NCBI GenBank assembly: GCA_021730205.1
Contig: CP072533.1
Location: forward strand, 248,001 to 312,000
From: Candidatus Ruthia sp. Cpac_8_S14
Lineage (GTDB): Bacteria; Pseudomonadota; Gammaproteobacteria; PS1; Pseudothioglobaceae
Direction: 5' to 3'
Length of the DNA stretch: 64,000 nucleotides
Part shown: positions 45,254 through 55,619 of the stretch, piece by piece
Layout of the letters: each line of letters starts with the position of its first letter
Position numbering within the stretch: the stretch's first letter is position 1
Program-made: the position numbers and the translations under genes
Notes under the pieces: model-generated
Told to the model about the DNA's origin: nothing
The model's database searches: none
What the model saw: the letters and a program-made list of their open reading frames with translations, nothing else

Positions 45254-45568
45254 ATGGCAAAGAAAATAAAAGGAATGGTGACGCAATTTGGCACTAAGGG
45301 ATATGGTTTTATTACAGGTGATGATGGTGAAAAATATTTTATTCATCAAAAAAATATTTTTAATAAATCTCGTCTAAAAGTTAATACACGCGTTGTGTTT
45401 AGCGTACAAAACTCTGAGAAGGGTTGGGTGGCAATGGATGTTAATCTAGAAAAAAATGCTAAGGTGCCTAATCCTGAGTCTAGATCGTTATCGAATAATG
45501 CTGTTAAAGGTATGTTTGTCATTTTGTTTGTCATTCAAGCGATTGTTGTTTATAAAATATTTGTATGA
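45254..45568 (+). CDS. Cold-shock-domain protein with C-terminal membrane segment
   Basis: ATG 45254 follows AAGAGAG and gives 104 residues. An upstream start at 45200 inside tpm is less likely. The first 65 residues form a cold-shock nucleic-acid-binding fold: IKGMVTQFGTKGYGFITGDD with the RNP1-like GYGFIT and a weak RNP2 in EKYFIHQKNI, then RVVFSVQNSEKGWVAMDV. After a polar linker comes a hydrophobic helix (GMFVILFVIQAIVVYKIF), so RNA binding would be tethered to the inner membrane. The stop overlaps the next gene by four bases. Function unknown. Confidence 0.8.
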   Translation: MAKKIKGMVTQFGTKGYGFITGDDGEKYFIHQKNIFNKSRLKVNTRVVFSVQNSEKGWVAMDVNLEKNAKVPNPESRSLSNNAVKGMFVILFVIQAIVVYKIFV

Positions 45569-46173
45569 TAAAAAAATATTTACTCATTGCGTTAATTTCA
45601 TTAACGCTTGGCGGGTGTTTTTCAACACCTGCCGTGCAAGTGAACAATATTTGCCATCTAATGGATGAACAGGTGAGTTGGTATCAAGCGGTTAAAGCTA
45701 GCGAGAAAAAGTATGGCTCACCTATGCATGTGCAGTTAGCTATTATGTATCAAGAATCGCATTTTGCATCAGATGCAAGACCGCCAAGAAATAAGTTATT
45801 TGGTGTCGTGCCATGGTTTAGATCAAGTAGTGCCTACGGTTTTGCACAAGTTAAAGACACAACTTGGGAATGGTATCAGCTAAAAACGAGTAATCAAAAC
45901 GCCAATCGTGATGATTTTGACGATGCTATAGATTTTATTGGCTGGTACATTAATCAGTCCAGTAAGCGTTCTGGTATTGATAAATCAGATACTCACAATC
46001 AGTACCTTGCTTATCATGAAGGACATGCTGGTTTTAATAAAAAAACTTATTCTGCTAAGCCATGGCTGATAAAAATAGCACGTGGTGTTGATGACAATGC
46101 ACAGCGTTATAAACACCAACTTAAACAATGTGCTTCTCAATTAGATGATAATAATGTTTGGAGACTCTTCTAG
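45565..46173 (+). CDS. Lytic-transglycosylase-like lipoprotein
   Basis: A 202-residue lipoprotein with signal peptide and lipobox (ALISLTLGGC, residues 9-18). The SLT-like domain has the catalytic glutamate in LAIMYQESHFASDA, SSAYGFAQVKDTTWEWY (the G-x-x-Q motif of the goose-lysozyme-like fold) and AYHEGHAGF. It probably cleaves peptidoglycan in the periplasm. It overlaps the cold-shock gene by four bases and precedes a Rieske protein gene. The glycosyltransferase relic at 61014 shows that peptidoglycan metabolism is partly degraded, while this hydrolase is kept. Confidence 0.82.
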   Translation: MIKKYLLIALISLTLGGCFSTPAVQVNNICHLMDEQVSWYQAVKASEKKYGSPMHVQLAIMYQESHFASDARPPRNKLFGVVPWFRSSSAYGFAQVKDTTWEWYQLKTSNQNANRDDFDDAIDFIGWYINQSSKRSGIDKSDTHNQYLAYHEGHAGFNKKTYSAKPWLIKIARGVDDNAQRYKHQLKQCASQLDDNNVWRLF

Positions 46174-46178
46174 ATTTT

Positions 46179-46475
46179 ATGTGGGTAAAAGTTCTAGACC
46201 AAGCGCCAAAAGAAGGCATAATGGTTGAAGTTATTGTAGAGGGCAGAGATTTATTGATTACACTTAATCAAGGTGAGTTGTATTGTGCAGATAACCGTTG
46301 TCCACATGAAAATATTAAATTGACGTTAGGCTGTTTAAAAGGCAATCGAATTAAGTGTTCACTACATGGGTTTAGCTTTGATTTGACCACAGGGGATAGC
46401 GCACAAATAGATGTTGATAATTTATGCGTTTATCCTATCAAGCAAGAAAATAATAGAATTTATATTAATATTTAA
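46179..46475 (+). CDS. Rieske-type 2Fe-2S ferredoxin
   Basis: Soluble 98-residue Rieske protein. The cluster ligands are readable as C-P-H in NRCPHENIKL (near residue 46) and C-S-L-H in IKCSLHGFSFDLTTGD (near residue 64). The chosen ATG at 46179 lies six bases after the preceding stop; a start at 46158 would overlap that gene. There is no membrane segment, so it is not the bc1 subunit but resembles NirD or biphenyl-dioxygenase ferredoxins. NirD-like use with the distant NirB (which lacks a NirD neighbour) is a speculative option. Confidence 0.8.
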   Translation: MWVKVLDQAPKEGIMVEVIVEGRDLLITLNQGELYCADNRCPHENIKLTLGCLKGNRIKCSLHGFSFDLTTGDSAQIDVDNLCVYPIKQENNRIYINI

Positions 46476-46479
46476 AATC

Positions 46480-47544
46480 ATGGAAACATCTAAAACACTC
46501 ATGCACTCAATTATTCAACGCATAGCGACAGGCCCTGATTTGAGTAAAAATATTGATTTTGAAGAAGCTAAAGCAGGCATGCAAGGCATATTGCGTGGCG
46601 AGATTAATGAGGTACAATCAGCTATATTTTTAATTGCACTTCGCATGAAGCACGAAACACGTGAAGAGAATGAGGGCATTCTTGCTGCCATTCTTAGCGA
46701 ATCTGATCAACAGCAAGTTATGGTTGATGATTTAGTAGATTTAGGCGATCCTTACAGTGGTTATAATCGCTCTGTTCCAATTTCATCATTTTTACCGCCA
46801 TTGTTGGCTGAGCTTGGTTTGCCTACTGTTATTCATGGCTTGGACAGTGTATCACCAAAATATGGACTCACTCATCGACATATTAATGAAGCTTTGGGTT
46901 TAGAGGTTGACCGCTCAACTGCACAAGCAAAAGCTCGGCTTGAAGATAACAATATTGGTTGGTCATATATTGATCAAGCAAACTACTGCCAAAGCTTGCA
47001 CAGCCTTGTGCCTTTGCGCAATCAAATCATTAAACGCAGTGTGATTAACACAGTAGAAACTTTAATTGGAGCATTGCGTGGCAAAAAAACGCATTCTATT
47101 TTGGGTTATGTGCATAAGCCTTACCCCCCTATTTATGCACACTTGGTAACTGTTTCGGGTATGGATACATCGTTGTTAGTTCGTGGTGTTGAGGGTGGTG
47201 TAATTCCTTCACTTCGACAAAAAGGTTTAATGATTTCTTATCAAGGCTTGGTTGAGCAAGGTAGAGTAGATATTGACCCTAAGTCGTTGGGCATTAATCA
47301 AGATATACGTACTATTTCATTTCCTAGTGAACTAGATGTACATAGTGACATTAAAGTCTTGGCAGATTACACAGTTAAATTAGGAAAATCTGCCTTATCG
47401 GGTGAAAAAGGGCTGTTTTATGATGGTTTGGTTTTGGCTGCTAGTTTGATTCTTTGGCACACTAAAAAAACCAGTTCATTAGTTGAAGCTGCCGACATAA
47501 CAAGAATAGCCTTAAATTCCGGTAAAGCATTGAACCGTTTATAA
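46480..47544 (+). CDS. Anthranilate phosphoribosyltransferase-like protein (TrpD2/YbiB type)
   Basis: TrpD-like fold protein of the YbiB/TrpD2 group, which binds nucleic acids rather than making tryptophan. The chosen ATG at 46480 gives 354 residues; a start at 46411 inside the Rieske gene adds nothing typical. Motifs are RGEINEVQSAIFLIALRMKH, LGDPYSGYNRSVPISSFLPP in place of the catalytic G-T-G-G-D loop, PTVIHGLDSVSPKYG and NTVETLIGALRGKKTHSI. The altered phosphate loop supports a non-anthranilate role. It follows the Rieske gene by four bases. Confidence 0.8.
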   Translation: METSKTLMHSIIQRIATGPDLSKNIDFEEAKAGMQGILRGEINEVQSAIFLIALRMKHETREENEGILAAILSESDQQQVMVDDLVDLGDPYSGYNRSVPISSFLPPLLAELGLPTVIHGLDSVSPKYGLTHRHINEALGLEVDRSTAQAKARLEDNNIGWSYIDQANYCQSLHSLVPLRNQIIKRSVINTVETLIGALRGKKTHSILGYVHKPYPPIYAHLVTVSGMDTSLLVRGVEGGVIPSLRQKGLMISYQGLVEQGRVDIDPKSLGINQDIRTISFPSELDVHSDIKVLADYTVKLGKSALSGEKGLFYDGLVLAASLILWHTKKTSSLVEAADITRIALNSGKALNRL

Positions 47545-47569
47545 CTAAACTTTAAAAATCATCATAAAT

Positions 47570-47796
47570 ATTAAAGTTATTGTTAGTTGGTTAATTGCTT
47601 TATGGGCATCGTATGTTTTTCTAGGCTCATTGCCGTATAAATTTAATGGTGCAGCCAGGGGCTACTTATATATCTTTTCTATTTTAAATGCATGGGTGAA
47701 TGGATTTTTAGACAATGTGCGATGGGTGAATTGTTCACTCAATATGGCGCTTATATTGTTGGTAGTTTCAAGCTAATTACTTCATTAATTCGATGA
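47570..47796 (+). pseudogene. Small DoxX-like membrane protein, broken
   Basis: Pieces in two frames read VIVSWLIALWASYVFLGSLP, YKFNGAARGYLYIFSILNAW, VNGFL and, after a one-base frame change near 47705, MGELFTQYGAYIVGSFKLIT followed by SLI and TGA at 47796. The pattern of a first helix ending in LPYKF followed by an I-x-x-W segment and YGAY is like small DoxX-related inner-membrane proteins. The frameshift truncates it, and no start codon is obvious. It lies directly after the TrpD2-like gene. Confidence 0.55.
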
Positions 47797-47818
47797 GTTA
47801 TGAACCGACTGTGCTTTA

Positions 47819-48136
47819 AATCCTAGTAATCATTCTAAAGCTTCTAATCAAGAAATATTTAGCCCTGTAGTTTGCGTATGTAGTTATTTTTATATTAGTG
47901 AAGTGATTGAAACTGCTAACAACTTAGAGGTGTCTTCCAAGCATCAATCTTTAGTAGATGATATTATCATTGCCATGAACAGTGTAAAAGCACTATCTGC
48001 TTCAGCCGTTATGATTAATGATTACACCACTCTTAGGGTTGATTGGATGCCATTTTCAGGACGCAAACATTTCAGGCTATAGCATTTTGGCGGCATTAAC
48101 CATACTATGTATAAAATGATTGTTATTAAACATTAA
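47819..48136 (+). pseudogene. Aldehyde dehydrogenase, C-terminal relic
   Basis: Only the last 100 or so residues of an aldehyde dehydrogenase are recognisable: EIFSPVVCVCSYFYISEVIE, ANNLEVSS, IIIAMNSVKALSASAVMIND, TLRVDWMPFSG and, after frame changes, HFGGINHTMYKMIVIKH ending at TAA 48136. The E-x-x-x-P-V family motif and V-D-x-x-P-F-x-G are the conserved ALDH C-terminal boxes. The catalytic cysteine domain is absent. The relic ends inside the stop of the convergent msbA gene. Confidence 0.8.
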
Positions 48137-49854
48137 TCCTCAAATTGATGCTTGTACAGTTGAGCATATTCACCTTGATGGTCTAATAGTTCTTGATGAG
48201 TGCCTTGTTCAACGATACTACCATGGCGCAGTACAATAATTCGGTCGGCCTTTTGAATGGTGCTTAGTCGATGGGCAATAATGATAGTGGTTCTGTCTTT
48301 TTGCATTTCATGAATTGCATTTTTCACTTGTTTTTCGGTAGTGCTGTCTAATGCCGAAGTAGCTTCGTCTAAAATTAAAATAAGGCTGTCTTTAGCAATC
48401 GCTCTTGCAATAGCAAGTCGTTGGCGTTGTCCGCCTGAAAGTGATACGCCATTTTCTCCAATTTGTGTATCAAACCCATGTTCTAGTTGTTGAATAAATT
48501 CATCAGCATTGGCAGAAATTGCTGAGCGTTTGATTTGTTTATCTGGCATGGTGCCTAGTTGTCCCAAGGCAATATTGCCTCTAATAGAGTCATTAAATAG
48601 TTGCACATTTTGATCAACAAAGGCAACATTTGAGCGCAATGAATCAATTTCAAACTGGTTAATATCGACACCATCAATAGTGATAGAGCCTTGTTTTGGC
48701 AAATAAAAGCGCATCAATAATTGAATAATAGTGGTTTTGCCACTGCCTGTTGCACCAACAAATGCAATTGTTTCACCTGGTTTGATGTCTAGATTAATAC
48801 GTTTAAGCACGGTCGTATTATTGTTATAAGCAAATGATACGTCGTTAAATTGAATAGCACCTTTAGGTTTTTTTAGTTTCTTAGTGCCAACATTAGATTC
48901 TTCTTTTTCGTTAATAAGCCCAAACACACTTTCACCTGCTGCCATTGCATTTTGTAAAGGTTTGTTAATATTGATCAAACTTTTGGCAGGTTTAAGTAGC
49001 ATACCCATGGCAGTGAAAAAAGACAAAAACTCACCTGCACTCATTTGTAGTGAAGTAGAGGAAAAATACACCACACTACTTAAAGATAGCCCAATTAAAA
49101 CATTAACAAAAGCGGTATTAGAACTACTAGTCATATCAACTTTAAAACGTTGTTGACGGATATTTTTAATCAAGCTGTTAAATTTTTCACTTATTTGAGA
49201 TTGAGCGTGATAAATCTTAATCAAGGTGTTACCAGAAATATTCTCATTAAGTAAGTGCGTCATATCACTCATTGATTTTTGTACATTAACACTCGAACGA
49301 CGCATACGATTAGAGGAGAGTTTAACGGCTAAATACACCAGTGGTAAGAGCACTAAAAGCGTTAAACTCAATTGCCAGTTTTTATAAAATAAATAGCCAA
49401 TTAGGATAACAACAATCATTGATGATTTAATAAAATCCAGCCAAATGGTTGAGGCACTGGCTGCAATTTGTTCAACATCAAAAGTGAGTTTAGATAATGT
49501 TTTCCCCATAGGACGTTGATCAAAATACGATTTAGACAATTTCAACAATTTAGCAAACATGGTGACGCGTAAATCCATAATCACTTTGTTTGACACCCAA
49601 GAACTAACCGCAGTAGAAGTAAGTGTAAACAGTGAACTAAGAACAACAATACCAAACAGAGCAAAAGCATAAATAAACGCAGTTTTTGATTCACGTTCAG
49701 TTGCAAACAACTCATCAACAATTTTGCCTGTGATTTCTGGCACCGAACTCTCAAGCACTGTTGCCAACATCATTACGACTGAAGTAAAGACAAGTTTACC
49801 AACGTGTGGCCTTAAATAAATAAATAAATAAGAAATGAATTGTTTGTATTGCAT
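48133..49854 (-). CDS. msbA: Lipid A export ATP-binding/permease protein MsbA
   Basis: Homodimeric ABC exporter that flips lipid A-core across the inner membrane. The 573-residue protein has six membrane helices (about 20-290) and an ATPase domain with Walker A (FVGATGSGKTTIIQLL, near residue 370), ABC signature (VSLSGGQRQRLAIARAI), Walker B (LILILDEATSALD) and switch histidine (IIAHRLST). It is alone on the minus strand, divergent from pyrG with about 80 bases between. Related multidrug exporters look similar, but length and the RPMGKTLSKLTFDVEQI region fit MsbA. Confidence 0.9.
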   Translation of the reverse strand: MQYKQFISYLFIYLRPHVGKLVFTSVVMMLATVLESSVPEITGKIVDELFATERESKTAFIYAFALFGIVVLSSLFTLTSTAVSSWVSNKVIMDLRVTMFAKLLKLSKSYFDQRPMGKTLSKLTFDVEQIAASASTIWLDFIKSSMIVVILIGYLFYKNWQLSLTLLVLLPLVYLAVKLSSNRMRRSSVNVQKSMSDMTHLLNENISGNTLIKIYHAQSQISEKFNSLIKNIRQQRFKVDMTSSSNTAFVNVLIGLSLSSVVYFSSTSLQMSAGEFLSFFTAMGMLLKPAKSLININKPLQNAMAAGESVFGLINEKEESNVGTKKLKKPKGAIQFNDVSFAYNNNTTVLKRINLDIKPGETIAFVGATGSGKTTIIQLLMRFYLPKQGSITIDGVDINQFEIDSLRSNVAFVDQNVQLFNDSIRGNIALGQLGTMPDKQIKRSAISANADEFIQQLEHGFDTQIGENGVSLSGGQRQRLAIARAIAKDSLILILDEATSALDSTTEKQVKNAIHEMQKDRTTIIIAHRLSTIQKADRIIVLRHGSIVEQGTHQELLDHQGEYAQLYKHQFED

Positions 49855-49874
49855 TTGTGAATAATTAATCTTAA

Positions 49875-51572
<1,698 letters not shown>

Positions 51573-51576
51573 TCTA

Positions 51577-52084
51577 TTTATAAAAATATTAACCCGACTG
51601 TTTCTTTTATTTTTCACATTATTATTATCTTCATGCTTATCAACGATTGACAAAGGGCTTATATCAGCTAGCAATGCCATTAGCTTTGTTGATCGTGACA
51701 GGAAAACATGAAATAAATTTTGAATCTCAAGCGTAAGAGATTAAACGTGCAAATACACAAAGTAAAGAAATTCTTGCTGATTTAAAGCGAAAGAAGATAA
51801 AAATTGATAATCAAAGTCAATATTTTTTTCTCGTGCTCAACATGTGTTTAATAAGCTTAAAAAAAGTCACACACAAAACAAACTTACCTTGAGAAGCGCA
51901 TCTAATTGACAACCAGCAGTGGAATGCTTTTACCATTGGTGGTGGCAAAGTTTTTGTTTACATGGGGTTGTTTAAAGGCAAATTGGCAGTGCACTCTGAT
52001 GATGAGTTTTTATCCTTATTTGAAATTTTGGGTAACGCTTATATTGAGATAGAAAAAAGCCAAGAAAGAGCAACGCAAGCGTAG
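51577..52084 (+). pseudogene. M48-family metallopeptidase lipoprotein, broken
   Basis: Starts with a signal peptide and lipobox (LTRLFLLFFTLLLSSC) and SNAISFVDR, then after frame changes EIKRANTQSKEILADLKRKK, HLIDNQQWNAFTIGGGKVFV and YMGLFKGKLAVHSDDEF. The N-A-F-x-x-G-G-x-x-x-V-Y pattern is the hallmark of M48 peptidases (BepA/LoiP/YcaL). The zinc-binding H-E-x-x-H that should come next reads FEILGN, so both histidines are lost. The family handles outer-membrane protein quality control. Translation is interrupted at least twice. Confidence 0.82.
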
Positions 52085-52116
52085 TCTTTAGTGCAATACT
52101 AATATCAAGAATACCC

Positions 52117-53514
52117 TTAACGCTTTTTAACAAATTTCATTAAACGACGTTTTTTAGCAATTTGTCTAGCATTCAATATATTTTTTCTATCTTTAAAAGG
52201 ATTGTTGCCACTTTTATATTCAATTTTGATAGGCGTATTAGTTAACTTTAAAGCATTAATAAAAAAGTTCTTTAAATAACGCTCATAGGCATTTGGCACG
52301 TTTTTTAGATGATTACCATGAAAAGTAAACGTTGGCGGAAACACACCAGTTTGATTGACGTATTTGATTTTTAGCCTTCTGCCTTTAACAGGTGGCGGTT
52401 GATGACCTTGATTGGCCTTTTCTAAAATTTTATTCAATACTGAGGTTGGATATTGTTCACCAGCATTTTGATAAGATTGGTTAATGGGTGCAAATAACTT
52501 ACCCACACCAGAGCCGTGTAGAGCAGAAATATAATGGACACTGGCATAATTTACAAAAGAAAGTTTAACTTCTAGTTTTCGTTTAACCTCTTGTTTTTGA
52601 TAACCATCCAAACCATCCCATTTATTAATGACAATGAATAGCGCTCTACCTTTATCTGAAATCATGCCTAATAGGGTTGCATCTTGTTCAGTCACCCCAG
52701 TTTTTGCATCTAATACAAGAATGACAACATGAGCTCTTTCTAAGGCGTCAATAGCCTTAATAATAGAGAATATTTCAACTTTTTCATGGGTTGAGCGTTT
52801 ACGACGAATGCCTGCCGTGTCAATGAGTGTATATTTTTGTCCTTTGCGTTCAAAAGGGATATAAATACTATCACGTGTGGTACCTGGTAAATCAATTACT
52901 AGTACGCGCTCTTGCCCTAAAATATGGTTAATTAATGTTGATTTACCCACATTAGGTCTGCCAAGTACGGCTACAGCAATACCTTCTACTTCCTCTACTT
53001 CCTCAACAGCGATCTGAGGAAGTAGAGGCAAGGTAGCGTCAATTAAATCAGCAATGCCTTGGCCATGTTCGGCTGAAATCAGCATAGGCTCACCCAGTCC
53101 AAGCTCAAAGAATTCAGCAGCTAAAGTTGGGTTTAAACTCTCAGCTTTGTTGCAAACTAAGATGATTTCTTTTTTAAGTTTTCTAAGGCGTGCTGCAATT
53201 TCTAAATCAAGACCAATCACACCATCTCGACTACTGACCATAAAATAAATAACATCTGATTCTTCTAATGCGTTCAGCACTTGACTTTGGATACCACTGT
53301 CAACTAGATTGTTTTTATTGGTAAGTCCGCCTGTGTCAATAATTGTGGCAAAAGTTTGCGTGTCATCATCTAAAAGTACTTCTACGTATTGACGATCGCG
53401 AGTTAACCCTTCAAAATCAGACACCAATGCTTGACATGAATGGCTTAGACGGTTAAACAGCGTGGATTTTCCAACATTAGGCCGTCCAACAAGGCAAATA
53501 ATAGGCAAACCCAT
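52117..53514 (-). CDS. der: Ribosome-assembly GTPase Der (EngA)
   Basis: Tandem GTPase needed to assemble the 50S subunit. The 465-residue protein has two complete G domains: GRPNVGKSTLFNRL with DTGG and CNKAE, then GRPNVGKSTLINHI (near residue 190) with DTAGIRRK and NKWDG, and a KH-like C-terminal domain ending in basic residues (IAKKRRLMKFVKKR). It follows yfgM by six bases on the minus strand. The bamB gene that separates the two in E. coli is missing. Confidence 0.97.
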   Translation of the reverse strand: MGLPIICLVGRPNVGKSTLFNRLSHSCQALVSDFEGLTRDRQYVEVLLDDDTQTFATIIDTGGLTNKNNLVDSGIQSQVLNALEESDVIYFMVSSRDGVIGLDLEIAARLRKLKKEIILVCNKAESLNPTLAAEFFELGLGEPMLISAEHGQGIADLIDATLPLLPQIAVEEVEEVEGIAVAVLGRPNVGKSTLINHILGQERVLVIDLPGTTRDSIYIPFERKGQKYTLIDTAGIRRKRSTHEKVEIFSIIKAIDALERAHVVILVLDAKTGVTEQDATLLGMISDKGRALFIVINKWDGLDGYQKQEVKRKLEVKLSFVNYASVHYISALHGSGVGKLFAPINQSYQNAGEQYPTSVLNKILEKANQGHQPPPVKGRRLKIKYVNQTGVFPPTFTFHGNHLKNVPNAYERYLKNFFINALKLTNTPIKIEYKSGNNPFKDRKNILNARQIAKKRRLMKFVKKR

Positions 53515-53520
53515 GGCTGA

Positions 53521-54138
53521 TTAGTTAAGGTCGCTTAACTTAATTTTAATCAAATTTTGCAATCCAGAATCTTTAGAAATTTGATTAAATGCTAATTTAT
53601 AATGTTTTTTAGCATTCTCAATTTGATTATCAGCTAAATAAATATCTCCTTTAAGTTGATTATACAAGCCGTCAAATGCACTATTAGGCGCAGTATTTAG
53701 CGCATCAAGTGCTTGTTTATAACTGCCCATTTCTAAATGTAGGTTGGCTATTCTCATATTGACAACTTTAGCAATAGAGACATTGCTTGCATCACTCAAC
53801 GGAGTAAGGTATTCAAGCGCCTGTGTATAATCTTTATTAGCCACTGCATTTTTAGCTAAGATCAAGGTTGCTAGGTCAAGATAACCGCTATTTGCATGGT
53901 TGTTTTTTAGTTGTTCATAAGCTTGTGTGTCGCTAGGATTTGAGCTAAGTGTTAAATAAATACTTCGCGCTTCAATCAATTGTGAGTGTTGATAATTTTT
54001 ATAAGCATCAAACCCCCAAATGCCACCTAAACCCAAGCTAACACCAACAACAATTTGTAGCGTATTTTCTTTAATCCAGCGTTTAACTTGTTCGACCTGT
54101 TCTTCTTCAGTCTTATCTACTTCAATAAATTTTTTCAT
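53521..54138 (-). CDS. yfgM: YfgM-family membrane-anchored TPR protein
   Basis: Ancillary SecYEG translocon protein with an N-terminal membrane helix and periplasmic TPR repeats; E. coli YfgM works with PpiD. The 205-residue protein starts MKKFIEVDKTEEEQVEQVKRW then WIKENTLQIVVGVSLGLGG as the helix (about 22-45), followed by short helical repeats such as YKQALDALNTAPNSAFDGLY. The start overlaps the hisS stop by four bases. Gene order hisS-yfgM-der supports the call despite low motif content. Confidence 0.88.
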   Translation of the reverse strand: MKKFIEVDKTEEEQVEQVKRWIKENTLQIVVGVSLGLGGIWGFDAYKNYQHSQLIEARSIYLTLSSNPSDTQAYEQLKNNHANSGYLDLATLILAKNAVANKDYTQALEYLTPLSDASNVSIAKVVNMRIANLHLEMGSYKQALDALNTAPNSAFDGLYNQLKGDIYLADNQIENAKKHYKLAFNQISKDSGLQNLIKIKLSDLN

Positions 54139-55403
54139 TTGCTTTCCTTAAAATATTTAATTGCCTCTTCTAAATCCATGGTTTGTTGTGCCCCTTGACC
54201 CTTTAGGGGCTTGATACTAACTTGATTATTGTTTAACTCTTCTTCGCCCAAGATTAATGCAAAATGTGCTTTGGCCTTATCTGCCCTTTTAAACTGATTT
54301 TTAGAATTATCCAAAGCTATGTCATTATAAAGGATTACATTAGGTAATGTATCATGCAAAATACTTGCTATTTGCATCGATTTAATCTGCGCTTTTTCAC
54401 CCAATGCAACCAAATAAATAGACAAAGTAGACTCAACTGTCATTAAATTCTGTGCCTCTAATAGCAATACCAAGCGCTCTAAACCAATCGCTAAACCAAC
54501 TGCTGGTGTCGGTATACCGCCCATTTTTTCAACCAAGTCATCATATCTGCCACCAGCGCAAATTGTACCTTGTGCACCCAAATCAGTTGTTGTCCACTCA
54601 AACACAGTGCGGTTGTAATAATCCAACCCACGAGCCAAGCAAGTATTAATTACATAAGCAATGTCCAAGGCGTCTAAATAAGTCTTAAATTGTTCAAAAT
54701 GTTGTGCAGACTCTTTGTCTAAACAATCCATTAGCTTAGGTGCATTGCTAATTAAAGAGTGCATCGCTTTACTCTTACTATCCAAGATGCGCAAGGGATT
54801 GGTTTTTAATCGTCTTAAGCTGTCTTCATCAAGTCGGTCTTTGTTCTGATTAAAATATGCAACCAATACTTTTTTATAAGCAGCTCTAGCTTTACTAGAG
54901 CCTAAAGTATTAATCTCTAACACAATATTTTTCAAACCCAAAGCTTGCCACAAAGCACGTATCACCATTATAAGTTCAGCATCCGCCTTGGCATTAGTTG
55001 CACCAAACACCTCAAGCCCCGCTTGGTGGAACTGACGATAACGCCCCTTTTGCGGACGCTCGTGTCGAAACATCGCCCCTTGATAAAAAACTTTTTGAAT
55101 CCCTTCTCTGGGCAAATTATGCTCAATCATCATACGCACACAACCCGCTGTGCCTTCAGGCCTTAAGCTTAATGATTCACCACCTGACTCTATCCACGAA
55201 TACATTTCCTTTTCAACAATATCCGTAGCCTCGCCAATCGCACGACAAAAGGTACCCGTTTTTTCAACGATTGGCGTGCGAATATTTTGATAACTATAAC
55301 TGATAAACAAATCAAAAATTGTTTTTTCTAACGACAGCCAAAGGGCAGAATCTTTAGGTAATAAGTCGTTCATGCCACGAATAGCTTGGATTTTTTTACT
55401 CAT
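54135..55403 (-). CDS. hisS: Histidyl-tRNA synthetase
   Basis: Class II aminoacyl-tRNA synthetase charging tRNA(His). ATG 55403 begins MSKKIQAIRGMNDLLPKDSA, matching MAKNIQAIRGMNDYLP of E. coli; an in-frame ATG at 55433 would add ten unmatched residues. Motif 2 region is FYQGAMFRHERPQKGRYRQF (near residue 105), and the histidine-specific motifs are LARGLDYYNRTVFEW and GTICAGGRYDDLVEKMGG, followed by AVGLAIGLERL (motif 3). About 422 residues, the usual size. It heads hisS-yfgM-der. ispG, often upstream, is missing. Confidence 0.96.
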   Translation of the reverse strand: MSKKIQAIRGMNDLLPKDSALWLSLEKTIFDLFISYSYQNIRTPIVEKTGTFCRAIGEATDIVEKEMYSWIESGGESLSLRPEGTAGCVRMMIEHNLPREGIQKVFYQGAMFRHERPQKGRYRQFHQAGLEVFGATNAKADAELIMVIRALWQALGLKNIVLEINTLGSSKARAAYKKVLVAYFNQNKDRLDEDSLRRLKTNPLRILDSKSKAMHSLISNAPKLMDCLDKESAQHFEQFKTYLDALDIAYVINTCLARGLDYYNRTVFEWTTTDLGAQGTICAGGRYDDLVEKMGGIPTPAVGLAIGLERLVLLLEAQNLMTVESTLSIYLVALGEKAQIKSMQIASILHDTLPNVILYNDIALDNSKNQFKRADKAKAHFALILGEEELNNNQVSIKPLKGQGAQQTMDLEEAIKYFKESK

Positions 55404-55619
55404 TTGTTGATAAGTGTTAGGAGTTTTGAACATTTTACCAATTTCTATCTTGCGGATTAGAAAAATAAAATACGCTATTTATCTTTTTCATTTTATTGCA
55501 TTAGATCAATATCAATTTGGATTTTGTATGGTACTATATTGCTATTAAAGTTTTAGCATGGGTTTGATGTGGTTGTCCTGTCTATTTTGCGAAGCTTTGG
55601 AGTTAAATTATCAATGATG

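Noticed and set aside
52990..53010. Repeated CTTCCTCTA units inside der
   Set aside because: They encode the acidic EEVEEVEG stretch of the Der linker between G domains, not a non-coding repeat.
55000..55230. Two plus-strand open frames opposite hisS
   Set aside because: They lie on the opposite strand of the conserved hisS catalytic region and have no family features.
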